64,000 nt of DNA from Chryseobacterium oncorhynchi (GTDB taxonomy: Bacteria; Bacteroidota; Bacteroidia; Flavobacteriales; Weeksellaceae), in NCBI RefSeq assembly GCF_002899895.1, contig NZ_PPEI02000002.1:620001-684000 (forward strand), in the 5' to 3' direction. Below are positions 26,155 to 34,071 of the stretch, in pieces. Within the stretch, counting starts at the first letter, position 1, and every line of letters begins with the position of its first letter. The notes beneath the pieces were generated by a model. The model made no database searches and had not been told where the DNA came from. It saw only the letters and a list, made by a program, of their open reading frames with translations. A program made the translations under genes and the position numbers.

Positions 26155-26261
26155 GGTGCTTGTAAACACAAATGATACTAATTTTTCACAAATAGAACCA
26201 GTCAGTTTCATTTGATTATAAAATTTTTCATGTTTAGATTCTTTAGATATTTCAAAATGAA

Positions 26262-26308
26262 CTACCCCGTCAAACCTTTGATTCGCCACCCCTCCAGCGG
26301 AGGGTAAT
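26262..26308. repeat. CCCGTCAAA-type intergenic repeat, copy B, with GC hairpin
   Basis: CTACCCCGTCAAA, a TCAAACCTTTGA mini-hairpin and then a CCCTCC-AGC-GGAGGG hairpin (26290-26304). The second hairpin lies 12 bp beyond the stop of the Crp/Fnr gene and may help end its transcript. The core resembles copy A near 22.6 kb. Confidence 0.45.
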
Positions 26309-26316
26309 ACGTTCGC

Positions 26317-26958
26317 TTATAACTGATTGAGGGTTTCCAGAAGAATAATTTTGTTTCTTCCGAGCTTCACCTTTCCTTCATCTTCAAGTTGTTTCAGGAG
26401 TCTGGAGACCACTACTCTGGCAGTTCCCAGTTCATTGGCAAGCTGCTCATGGGTAGTATTGATGGTATTTGTACCGGTAATTTCCACCTTTTTATGAAGA
26501 AGATTCAGTAATCTTTCATCTACTTTCTTAAAGGCAATGGCATTGATAATATCCAATAATTCTTCAAAACGTTTGTGATAAAGCCTGAAAATATAATCCA
26601 GCCATTCGGGATGTTCTTTGATGAATAAAGAAACCTTATCTACGGGAAGAAAAAGAATCTCTGCATCTTCTTCTATTTCTGCTTTTACAACGCTTTTTTC
26701 ATTGTGCATTCCGCCCAGAAAAGACATTATGCAACTTTCTCCTGCCTTGATATAGTACAGCAGGATTTCACGTCCGTCTTCTTCAGTTCTGATCACCTTC
26801 AACATTCCTTTCATTACGATAGGAATAGATCGGATGGAAGCATTTTCATCTAAAATAATATCTCCCTGATTGTAATTTTTAGTAATCCCGTTTTGGTATA
26901 ATTTTTCAACCAGTTCCGGTGATGATGAAAACTCTGAGGAAAGTATCGTGTCTTGCAT
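26317..26958 (-). CDS. Crp/Fnr family transcriptional regulator of the sulfur cluster
   Basis: A 213-aa regulator with a cNMP-binding-like domain (about residues 10-125, YNQGDIILDE and GREILLYYIKAGESCIMSF) and a winged helix (about 150-205) whose recognition helix reads GTARVVVSRLLKQLEDEGKV. There is no Fnr-type cluster of four cysteines; one cysteine (in ESCIMS) could sense sulfur species. Genes of this type next to MBL-rhodanese and YeeE/YedE genes are common in Flavobacteriia. It starts 20 bp after the GH20 gene on the same strand, so it may be partly co-transcribed with it, an odd pairing. Confidence 0.87.
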   Translation of the reverse strand: MQDTILSSEFSSSPELVEKLYQNGITKNYNQGDIILDENASIRSIPIVMKGMLKVIRTEEDGREILLYYIKAGESCIMSFLGGMHNEKSVVKAEIEEDAEILFLPVDKVSLFIKEHPEWLDYIFRLYHKRFEELLDIINAIAFKKVDERLLNLLHKKVEITGTNTINTTHEQLANELGTARVVVSRLLKQLEDEGKVKLGRNKIILLETLNQL

Positions 26959-26978
26959 CTTGTAAAATTCAATAGTTG

Positions 26979-29228
26979 CTAATTTACGCCAATTTCATCA
27001 ACAAACAGCCACGCTTTCGAATCAGCTCCCGGATTTCCGGCCGGAATAATTCCTGCATTTTCTATTCTCAGTTTCATATATCTTGAGCTTTGCTGACCTA
27101 CATTCAATTTAATTTTTCCATTGGCATTTTGAATTTCTTCTTTTCCTATTTCCTTGATTAGTTTAAAGCTTTTATTATCATCAGAAACGAAAATCTGAGC
27201 AGATTTTGCAAGGTGAATCCAGCTTCCTTTATTTTCCAATGTATTAAAATAAACCTCTGAAAAGCCTGTTTTCTGCCCAAAATCTATTGTTGCCACAACA
27301 TCTTTCCCCATAAAGCCCAGCCATGTTTTACCTAACTGCTTTGGGTTACCAATAATTCCGTCTACAAGGGTAAAGGCGCCCCCAAAAGAATAATTTTCGC
27401 TTGGTTGCTGTTCAAGAGTAATATTTCTTCCTGTTGCTTTTGAAACGATAAATTGCTGCGAAGAAACTGCACTTTTAAGCTGCTCGTCTTCAAAATAAGC
27501 AGATTTTATAATTAAAGAACCGGGTATTGAAACAGGTCCTTGATACGTTTTAGAATGTATTGTGGGAGTAGTTCCATCCAGAGTATATCTTATTCCATTT
27601 GAACTTTGTGAGGTTGAAAGTTCGTAGGCAATGCCTTTATTAGCAGGAATTACCTTTCCTGAAATATTGTAAATGCTTTTGGAATAATTGACATTCATCT
27701 TATCCAAAACCTTAAACTGGTGTATCACTCTGTTTTCAAATTCTTTATAATTTTTAGGATCCGAAGTTCCCCATCCTACTTCCGAAAGCGCCATCAATCT
27801 AGGAAAAACCATATATTGAACCTGCTTGAAATCAAGAATGTATTCTGTCCATAGATTGGCCTGAACCCCCAAAATATACTTTGCCTGCTCCGTATTCAAT
27901 TCATCAGGAATCGGGTTATAGGAATATACTTTTTCTAGTGGTGTAAAACCTCCAAAAGCATTGGGTTCTGTCTGCGGATCTCCTTGATAATGGTCAAAAT
28001 AACAATATGCTCCTGGCGTCATTACTGCAAAATGCTTTGACTTTGCCGCTTCAATACCTCCGTTTACTCCTGTCCAACTCATAACCGCTGCATTAGGAGC
28101 CAATCCACCTTCTAAAATTTCGTCCCAGCCAATGATCTTTCTCCCTTTGCTGTTGATGTATTTTTCAATTCTTTGGATAAAATAACTTTGCAGCCCATGT
28201 TCATCCTTTAAATTATTTTTCTTGATGAGTTCCTGACAATGGGCACATTCTTTCCATCTTGTTTTGGGACATTCATCTCCACCAATGTGAATATACTGTG
28301 ATGGAAATAGCTGAATAACCTCATCCAAAACGTTTTCCAGAAACTTAAATGTTTCATCTTTAGGGCAAAATACATCATCAAAAACACCCCATTTTGTAGC
28401 AGCCTCAAAAGGTCCTTTGGTACATGCCAACTCCGGATAAGCTGATAATGCAGCCAAGGCATGCCCTGGCATTTCAATCTCAGGAACAATCGTTACGTGT
28501 CTTTCCTGAGCATATTTTACTACATCCTTGATCTGTTCCTGAGTATAAAAGTAGGGTCCATAAGGTTTTCCATCAAAAGTATTATCAACGTAAGCACCAA
28601 TCATGGATTCCTTACGTTTTGAACCGATTTGTGTCAACTTTGGATATTTTTTAATTTCAATTCTCCAGCCCTGATCGTCTGTTAAATGCCAATGAAAGGT
28701 ATTCAGTTTGTACATCGCCAGATAATCAATGTATTGTTTTACTTCATCAACGGTAAAAAAGTGACGGCAAACATCCAGATGCATTCCCCGCCAAGCAAAT
28801 TTAGGTTGATCTTCAATCTTCATGGCCGGAATTTTCTTTTCAGCCTGAGAGTTTTCAAATAACTGAATCAGGGTTTGAAGCGCCAGAAAATATCCTTGCT
28901 GAGTATAGGATTGAATAAGAATTTGTTTGGGCGAAATTTCTATACTATAAGATTCCTCCTTTCCCGCAGAAGCTTTTGGCCATTGGGAATAAACCAATTG
29001 GGCATCTGACTTTTTAGAGTCTTTCAATTTTATCATAGAACCCAGACGCTTCCTGAAATAATCTGTTTCTTTTTTAGGCAAATCATTGCTGATATTCAAC
29101 ACATCGGGAACCATAAAACTGCCCTCTTTTATCTCAACATTTTGAGGATAAGGGATCAGGTTCAATTTATTTTGTGAAAAAACAAGACTTGAAATCATTA
29201 TAAAAAATGCTAAAAAATTACGAGTCAT
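26979..29228 (-). CDS. Beta-N-acetylhexosaminidase, GH20
   Basis: A 749-aa secreted enzyme with a signal peptide (MTRNFLAFFIMISSLVFSQ). An N-terminal GH20b domain (about 20-140) leads to the TIM barrel, where the catalytic pair is in HIGGDECPKTRW (about residue 318), with the upstream FAWRGMHLDVCRHFF and HWHLTDDQGWRIEI strands. A chitobiase-type C-terminal domain (YTLDGTTPTIHSKTYQGP, about 545-562) and an F5/8 type C-like carbohydrate-binding domain (about 600-749) follow. It removes terminal GlcNAc/GalNAc and may act with the beta-mannosidase and glycosylasparaginase on N-glycans, or on chitin fragments. No T9SS sorting domain is seen. Confidence 0.93.
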   Translation of the reverse strand: MTRNFLAFFIMISSLVFSQNKLNLIPYPQNVEIKEGSFMVPDVLNISNDLPKKETDYFRKRLGSMIKLKDSKKSDAQLVYSQWPKASAGKEESYSIEISPKQILIQSYTQQGYFLALQTLIQLFENSQAEKKIPAMKIEDQPKFAWRGMHLDVCRHFFTVDEVKQYIDYLAMYKLNTFHWHLTDDQGWRIEIKKYPKLTQIGSKRKESMIGAYVDNTFDGKPYGPYFYTQEQIKDVVKYAQERHVTIVPEIEMPGHALAALSAYPELACTKGPFEAATKWGVFDDVFCPKDETFKFLENVLDEVIQLFPSQYIHIGGDECPKTRWKECAHCQELIKKNNLKDEHGLQSYFIQRIEKYINSKGRKIIGWDEILEGGLAPNAAVMSWTGVNGGIEAAKSKHFAVMTPGAYCYFDHYQGDPQTEPNAFGGFTPLEKVYSYNPIPDELNTEQAKYILGVQANLWTEYILDFKQVQYMVFPRLMALSEVGWGTSDPKNYKEFENRVIHQFKVLDKMNVNYSKSIYNISGKVIPANKGIAYELSTSQSSNGIRYTLDGTTPTIHSKTYQGPVSIPGSLIIKSAYFEDEQLKSAVSSQQFIVSKATGRNITLEQQPSENYSFGGAFTLVDGIIGNPKQLGKTWLGFMGKDVVATIDFGQKTGFSEVYFNTLENKGSWIHLAKSAQIFVSDDNKSFKLIKEIGKEEIQNANGKIKLNVGQQSSRYMKLRIENAGIIPAGNPGADSKAWLFVDEIGVN

Positions 29229-29473
29229 TGGATATGAATTAAGGGTATAGCTAAGATACTTATTTTCTAAAACTTTTGAATAATTAAATGGTCGAGAAGT
29301 TTCTTTTAAAATTTATAGCGCTATGAATTTTTCCATTTTAAACGCAGTAAATACAAACATTTTAAACAACTACAAATCAAAAGCTTGAATTAAAAAAAGA
29401 GAGATTATTTAAATTTATAAAATTTTATGGTTTATTTTTTGATAAGCTTACGTCACTTAAAAGATTAAACATC

Positions 29474-29481
29474 TAAATTTG
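29474..29481 (+). promoter_or_regulatory. -7 promoter element of the DUF4197 gene
   Basis: TAAATTTG matches TAnnTTTG and ends 12 bp before the start codon; no -33 box is evident. Confidence 0.45.
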
Positions 29482-29493
29482 TAAAAAAATACA

Positions 29494-30306
29494 ATGAGAA
29501 AAAGCATTTTTATAGCAGCAGGATTATTATTTTCAATGTCTACTCAGGCTCAGCTTCTTGATATGATCAAATCTACCGTTAAAGATAAGACAGGGATTGA
29601 TCTTAATACGCCTCCGGCTACTAAAGGTTCCACTGCAACGAGTACAAGTACGAATACTACACCTACTAAAAGTTCTCCGGCTAACCTTGGAAATCTTACA
29701 TCAACCCAGATCTCTTCAGGATTAAAGGAAGCCTTGAATATTGGGGTAACGGATGGAGTGAAAAAACTGGCTTTAACTGACGGTTTTCTAAAAAATGAAG
29801 CGGTAAAAATCCTAATGCCTGAAAAATTGAGAAAGGTTGATACTACGCTACGTTCCCTTGGTATGGGAAGCCTTGCAGATGAGGGAGTAAAGTTGCTTAA
29901 CAGAGCGGCTGAGGATGCGGTAACGGAAGCGGCTCCTATTTTCACCAATGCAATCACTTCTATGACGATTACGGATGCTAAGAATATCTTATTGGGAACA
30001 GATAATGCTGCTACCAACTATTTACAAGGCAAAACTCAAAGTCAGTTATTTACAGCTTTCCAGCCCAAAGTAAAAGCTTCACTAGGAAAAGTAGGTGCCG
30101 ATACTGTCTGGAAAAACCTTATCTCAAAATATAATACATTTACAGGACAATCTGTAACAACCGATCTTAATGAGTATGTTACCACTGAAACCATCAATGG
30201 GGTTTTCAAAATGGTAGCTGATAAAGAAAGCGGAATCAGAAATACTCCGGCCATGAGAACTACAAGCATATTGCAGAAAGTTTTCGGAGCGCAGGATAAT
30301 AAATAA
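29494..30306 (+). CDS. DUF4197 domain-containing exported protein
   Basis: A 270-aa protein with a signal peptide (MRKSIFIAAGLLFSMSTQAQ) and a Thr/Ser-rich linker (about residues 40-65). The rest is a helical DUF4197 domain beginning LTSTQISSGLKEALNIGVTDGVKKL and containing the conserved run of IPLPxxL-like helices here seen as VKILMPEKLRKVDTTLRSLG. DUF4197 proteins are widespread in Proteobacteria and Bacteroidota and have no assigned role; they are predicted to be periplasmic. The gene is alone and ends at a terminator 63 bp on. Confidence 0.88.
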   Translation: MRKSIFIAAGLLFSMSTQAQLLDMIKSTVKDKTGIDLNTPPATKGSTATSTSTNTTPTKSSPANLGNLTSTQISSGLKEALNIGVTDGVKKLALTDGFLKNEAVKILMPEKLRKVDTTLRSLGMGSLADEGVKLLNRAAEDAVTEAAPIFTNAITSMTITDAKNILLGTDNAATNYLQGKTQSQLFTAFQPKVKASLGKVGADTVWKNLISKYNTFTGQSVTTDLNEYVTTETINGVFKMVADKESGIRNTPAMRTTSILQKVFGAQDNK

Positions 30307-30369
30307 TGATTAGAGTTTAGATATTAGTGGTTAGAAATTAGATTGATAACCGCTGTATCTTAATGGATA

Positions 30370-30405
30370 AAAAAAGACTGTTTCATAACTGAGACAGTCT
30401 TTTTT
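30370..30405 (+). terminator. Terminator of the DUF4197 gene
   Basis: AAAAAAGACTGT and its complement ACAGTCTTTTTT enclose about 11 nt and are followed by a T-run. Confidence 0.8.
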
Positions 30406-30470
30406 ATGTTTCGGTTTCCGATGTCATGTAAAGGAATACATATTCCAACAAAGGATAACCTTGTACAATA

Positions 30471-30497
30471 AAAAAACCTTGCTGTGCGCAAGGTTTT
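30471..30497 (-). terminator. Terminator of scoAB
   Basis: On the minus strand, AAAACCTTGC and GCAAGGTTTT flank a 5-nt loop, with a T-run after. It starts ten bases past the scoB stop. Confidence 0.8.
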
Positions 30498-30506
30498 GTA
30501 TTTTAT

Positions 30507-31160
30507 CTAGAGCTGCATTTCAGGAACTTCGCCATCAATGATCAGATCTGCTTCTGTAGCTTTGATAATGTCTTCTACTGAAACACCCGGTGCTCTTTCC
30601 ACCAGCTTGAATCCGTTCGGAGTGATGTCCAATACGGCTAATTCTGTAACTACTCTTTTTACACAGTTTACTCCTGTTAAAGGCAGTGTACATTTTTTAA
30701 GAATCTTGCTTTCTCCTGCTTTGTTTACGTGCATCATTGCTACGATAATATTTTCTGCAGAAGCCACCAAATCCATTGCTCCTCCCATTCCTTTTACCAT
30801 TTTTCCTGGAATTTTCCAGTTGGCAATATCTCCGTTCTCTGAAACTTCCATTGCTCCAAGAATGGTAAGGTCAACTTTTTGTCCGCGAATCATTCCGAAA
30901 CTAAATGCTGAATCGAAGAATGAACCACCCGGCAAAATAGTGATGGTTTGTTTTCCTGCATTGATGATGTCTGCATCTTCTTCTCCTTCAAAGGGGAAAG
31001 GTCCCATTCCCAGCACTCCATTTTCACTTTGGAATTCTACGGAAATATTGTCTGAAACGTAGTTGGCAACCAGAGTTGGAATTCCTATTCCCAGGTTTAC
31101 GTAATAACCATCCTTAACTTCTTTGGAAATACGTTTTGCGATATCTTCTTTTGATAACAT
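30507..31160 (-). CDS. scoB: 3-oxoacid CoA-transferase subunit B
   Basis: A 217-aa beta subunit of succinyl-CoA:3-oxoacid CoA-transferase. The start region GYYVNLGIGIPTLVANYVSD and the active-site SENGVLGMGPFP (Glu about residue 43), which forms the CoA thioester, are diagnostic. It moves CoA from succinyl-CoA to acetoacetate, for ketone-body or amino-acid breakdown. It follows scoA with a 5-bp gap. Length is normal. Confidence 0.94.
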   Translation of the reverse strand: MLSKEDIAKRISKEVKDGYYVNLGIGIPTLVANYVSDNISVEFQSENGVLGMGPFPFEGEEDADIINAGKQTITILPGGSFFDSAFSFGMIRGQKVDLTILGAMEVSENGDIANWKIPGKMVKGMGGAMDLVASAENIIVAMMHVNKAGESKILKKCTLPLTGVNCVKRVVTELAVLDITPNGFKLVERAPGVSVEDIIKATEADLIIDGEVPEMQL

Positions 31161-31165
31161 TCTTC

Positions 31166-31864
31166 TTATTTTTTTCTGGTTGTACGTTGTTCTATTCTTT
31201 TTTCAAATTTCTCTCCCTGGAAAATTCTCTGGATCATGATTCCCGGAATATGGATCTGGTTAGGATCTAATTGCCCTGGTTCTACCAATTCTTCCACTTC
31301 AGCAATCGTAATTTTTGCAGCTCCAGCCATTGGGTGATTGAAGTTTCTTGCGGATCCTTTGAAAATAAGGTTTCCGGCGTGATCTCCTTTCCATGCTTTT
31401 ACAATAGAATAGTCTGCTTCGTAGGCATGCTCCAAAATATGAGGTTTTCCGTGGAATTCTTTCACTTCTTTTCCTTCTGCTATCTCAGTTCCATAGCCTG
31501 CAGGGGTATAGAAAGCAGGAATTCCGGCCTGCGCTGCTCTGCATTTTTCTGCCAAGGTTCCTTGTGGAGTCAGTTCAACATCCAGCTCTCCTGAAAGCAT
31601 TTGTCTTTCAAATTCAGCATTTTCTCCTACATAAGACGAGATCATTTTTTTTATCTGTCTTTTGTGAAGGAGTAATCCCAATCCGAAATCATCTACTCCG
31701 GCATTATTTGAAATGCATGTTAAATCTTTCACATCACTTTCCACCAAGGCGTTAATTGAATTTTCGGGAATACCACAAAGTCCAAATCCGCCTAGCATCA
31801 GTGTCATTCCATCTTTAATTCCGTCGATGGCCTCCTTTGCATTTTTTACTCTTTTATCTATCAT
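31166..31864 (-). CDS. scoA: 3-oxoacid CoA-transferase subunit A
   Basis: A 232-aa alpha subunit with the N-terminal oxoanion motif [20 protein letters not shown] (about residues 18-37) and the GxGxxG-like turn of CoA-transferase family I. Typical internal strands [20 protein letters not shown] and [20 protein letters not shown] are present. It pairs with ScoB in one operon. The next upstream region holds only a 381-bp gap before the divergent YwqK-like gene. Confidence 0.94.
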   Translation of the reverse strand: MIDKRVKNAKEAIDGIKDGMTLMLGGFGLCGIPENSINALVESDVKDLTCISNNAGVDDFGLGLLLHKRQIKKMISSYVGENAEFERQMLSGELDVELTPQGTLAEKCRAAQAGIPAFYTPAGYGTEIAEGKEVKEFHGKPHILEHAYEADYSIVKAWKGDHAGNLIFKGSARNFNHPMAGAAKITIAEVEELVEPGQLDPNQIHIPGIMIQRIFQGEKFEKRIEQRTTRKK

Positions 31865-32052
31865 GAAATATTAGATTTTTCTGTTGGCTAAATTTAATAA
31901 ATTTTATCGTATATCCGATGATCAGAAATAATCGGGGGTTTCATGATTTCCTGAATGGTATTTTCATATAATTAAAATAATTATAATCAGTTTTTTACAA
32001 GCAAAAGCGAACAAATCGGTTCATTTTATTTATAAATCTCGGCAAATTGATT

Positions 32053-32060
32053 TATATTTG
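32053..32060 (+). promoter_or_regulatory. -7 promoter element upstream of the short ORF and YwqK-like gene
   Basis: TATATTTG matches TAnnTTTG. It lies about 185 bp before the YwqK-like start and 69 bp before the short ORF, implying a long leader. The rest of the 381-bp gap between scoA and this point is AT-rich and shows only a small GCCC/GGGC hairpin near 32092-32104. Confidence 0.5.
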
Positions 32061-32128
32061 GGGTCTTAAATCAAAAAACACCACATATTTTATAGCCCTC
32101 GGGCTTTATATATTTAAACACAATTTCT

Positions 32129-32209
32129 ATGAAAATTATTTCAGACAGATTCAAATCTGCCTCTTCAAGAGCTTTTAACTTCTTACTTTCATTAGTACAT
32201 AAAAGCTAA
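32129..32209 (+). CDS. Possible 26-aa leader peptide or small protein
   Basis: ATG to TAA with product MKIISDRFKSASSRAFNFLL and six more residues ending LVHKS. It lies downstream of a good promoter element and ends 36 bp before the YwqK-like gene. The peptide is basic and amphipathic with no stop-rich alternative frame nearby. Either a small protein, an upstream leader ORF, or chance; there is no conservation evidence available here. Confidence 0.35.
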   Translation: MKIISDRFKSASSRAFNFLLSLVHKS

Positions 32210-32245
32210 CTAACCTTAAACAAAAAATCAAACCTTAATAAAAAC

Positions 32246-33793
32246 ATGAAAAAATTATTTACGTCAGCGTTACTTGCGTTGGTACTCAGCATCAACGTAT
32301 ATGCTCAGGAAAAAACTTATTTCGATGAGAATTGGGAAAAAACGACAAAGGAGAACATGGAATATTACCGTGAAACTTCTGCAAAGGGCAAGCTTACCTT
32401 AATCAAGGATTTTTACAAAAACGGGACGCTTCAAATGGAGGGATTGGCTTCTGATACTACTCCAAGCAGTGAGGTTTTCGATGGGAAAGTAACATGGTAT
32501 ACACCTGAAGGAAAGGTAATGAGCATGGTAACTTATTCTAACGGAAAGCAGGTAGGGCCGTCTCAGTCTTATGATGATAAAGGCAGATTGTTGGAAGATA
32601 TGGTCTATAAGGCGGATGGTACTTTCTCCGGAAAAATGTTCAGTTATAAGGATCCGGAAAGTGAATATTATTATAATAGTCTTACTGTATACGAGAATTC
32701 TACACCTTCCCAGACGATTATCTATGATGAAGATATCAAGGGAATCAGAACTGAGACCATTATGGGCAAGGATGGCAGCTATGAGAATAAGTATTATGGT
32801 GAAAAGGGTAAGTACCTAGGTAATTCAACTTCTGAATCCGGTGAAAATTCATTTGCAGATTATTACTATAATCCGATGAGGCTTTCAAAATTTGAAAAAT
32901 ATAAAAGTGACGGCAGTATAAAGGAAAGCGTTATCTATTCTAAAAACGGGAAGATTCTGCAGGAACAAAAAAGAAATAAAAAAGACGGTTATAAAACGAC
33001 CTATGATGAGTCCGGGAAAAAAATAGGGCATCTTATTTATCAATATGATAAAGAAAATGACAACTACAAACCTATGGATGGTGAGGATTATCAGCTAAGC
33101 TATGATTACAGCAATATTTCATCCATTGATGTTTACAAAAATGGTTCTGTGATATTGAATAAAGTGTTTGATGAAAACGGAAAACTTGCAACAGAAAAAA
33201 TATCGAAGGATGATGTTACCCAAGAGATCAAATATTATGCTCCGGACGGAAAACTGAAATCAATATTAACCTATCAGGATGAGATGCCTTACAATGGTAC
33301 AGCATATGAAGGATTGAGCGAGATTCAATATAAGGACGGGGTTTTAATAAGCACAAAAACATATTCTGAAGAAAATAAGCTGAAATCTGAGAAGAAATTA
33401 AACTCCAAGAAGACAGCTTATGATGCGACAATCTATGATAATAAAGGGACCATTTTATTCACGTATAACCAACCCTTGGATGAGGAGGTAAACTATGCTT
33501 ATGGCTATAGTTATAACTTCACAGCACAAATTGTACAATATGTAAAGGGGAAACCAGCCAACAAAGCGTCTGTAAAAGAGGGAATTCTCCAAAGTGGAAA
33601 AATCAAGATAAGAATGATCAGTGGAGTAAAGGAACTTGAACGCAGCGGAAAATGGATCTTATTAAAAGCGTACAATCCGGAAGGAAAACTTGTTCAGGAT
33701 ACTAAAATTCTGGCAGATACCGGTGATGATTATCTATCCGGAGAAAATCAGACTTTTATTCAGGAAGATTATTTATCTGCGGATTTTGAATAA
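32246..33793 (+). CDS. Exported YwqK/MORN-like repeat protein
   Basis: A 515-aa protein with a signal peptide ending NVYAQ. The rest is built of degenerate 20-25-residue units of the MORN_2/YwqK type: repeated Y-x-x-x-G-x-L-x-x-x and DexGKLxxe patterns such as YTPEGKVMSMVTYSNGKQVG, YDDKGRLLEDMVYKADGT, FDENGKLATEKISKD and YAPDGKLKSILTYQDE. YwqK is annotated as an antitoxin because of a Bacillus LXG immunity partner, but exported Bacteroidetes members are usually stand-alone surface proteins. No toxin gene is adjacent. A strong terminator follows. Confidence 0.75.
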   Translation: MKKLFTSALLALVLSINVYAQEKTYFDENWEKTTKENMEYYRETSAKGKLTLIKDFYKNGTLQMEGLASDTTPSSEVFDGKVTWYTPEGKVMSMVTYSNGKQVGPSQSYDDKGRLLEDMVYKADGTFSGKMFSYKDPESEYYYNSLTVYENSTPSQTIIYDEDIKGIRTETIMGKDGSYENKYYGEKGKYLGNSTSESGENSFADYYYNPMRLSKFEKYKSDGSIKESVIYSKNGKILQEQKRNKKDGYKTTYDESGKKIGHLIYQYDKENDNYKPMDGEDYQLSYDYSNISSIDVYKNGSVILNKVFDENGKLATEKISKDDVTQEIKYYAPDGKLKSILTYQDEMPYNGTAYEGLSEIQYKDGVLISTKTYSEENKLKSEKKLNSKKTAYDATIYDNKGTILFTYNQPLDEEVNYAYGYSYNFTAQIVQYVKGKPANKASVKEGILQSGKIKIRMISGVKELERSGKWILLKAYNPEGKLVQDTKILADTGDDYLSGENQTFIQEDYLSADFE

Positions 33794-33817
33794 TATTTAA
33801 ATCATTTTACGATAATG

Positions 33818-33850
33818 AAGGCAGCCTCAGTTTTTTGAGGCTGCTTTTTT
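33818..33850 (+). terminator. Terminator of the YwqK-like gene
   Basis: GCAGCCTCA and TGAGGCTGC form a 9-bp stem with a 6-nt loop and a run of T residues. Confidence 0.85.
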
Positions 33851-33931
33851 ATGTGAAATTTCTTCATTCTTGGTTATTATAAAGAGGGTAAAATTTGGAA
33901 TCAATTGACATAGATTTCATGCAGAGACTTT

Positions 33932-34006
33932 TTATAGCTCGCAGGTTTCACGGATAAAGCAGACGTTTGTGGAAAATCTGTGTCATCTGTGGGAAAACTT
34001 ATAGCT
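33932..34006. repeat. Small palindromic element flanked by 8-bp direct repeats
   Basis: TTATAGCT occurs at 33932-33939 and 33999-34006. The 59 bp between start with a GTTTCACGGATAAAGCAGA arm and end with an ATCTGTGTCATCTGTGGGAAA arm; these are imperfect inverted repeats of each other. The ATCTGTG...ATCTGTGGG pattern resembles repeats seen in several environmental bacteria. The direct repeat suggests target-site duplication by an insertion, but there is no coding content. Confidence 0.4.
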
Positions 34007-34015
34007 ACAGCAAAT

Positions 34016-34053
34016 AAAAAAGAGGTCATCATTACTGACGACCTCTTTATTTT
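34016..34053 (-). terminator. Terminator of the metallophosphoesterase gene
   Basis: AAAGAGGTC and GACCTCTTT flank a 12-nt loop with a T-run on the minus strand, 19 bp beyond the stop. Confidence 0.8.
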
Positions 34054-34071
34054 TATGATTGATTTTCTTTA

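Noticed and set aside
29550..30017. Long 155-codon minus frame over the DUF4197 gene
   Set aside because: It is antisense to a recognised exported protein and has low-complexity composition.
32246..33793. YwqK-like gene as the antitoxin half of a toxin-antitoxin pair
   Set aside because: The product has a signal peptide and no toxin gene is adjacent; the name comes only from family annotation.
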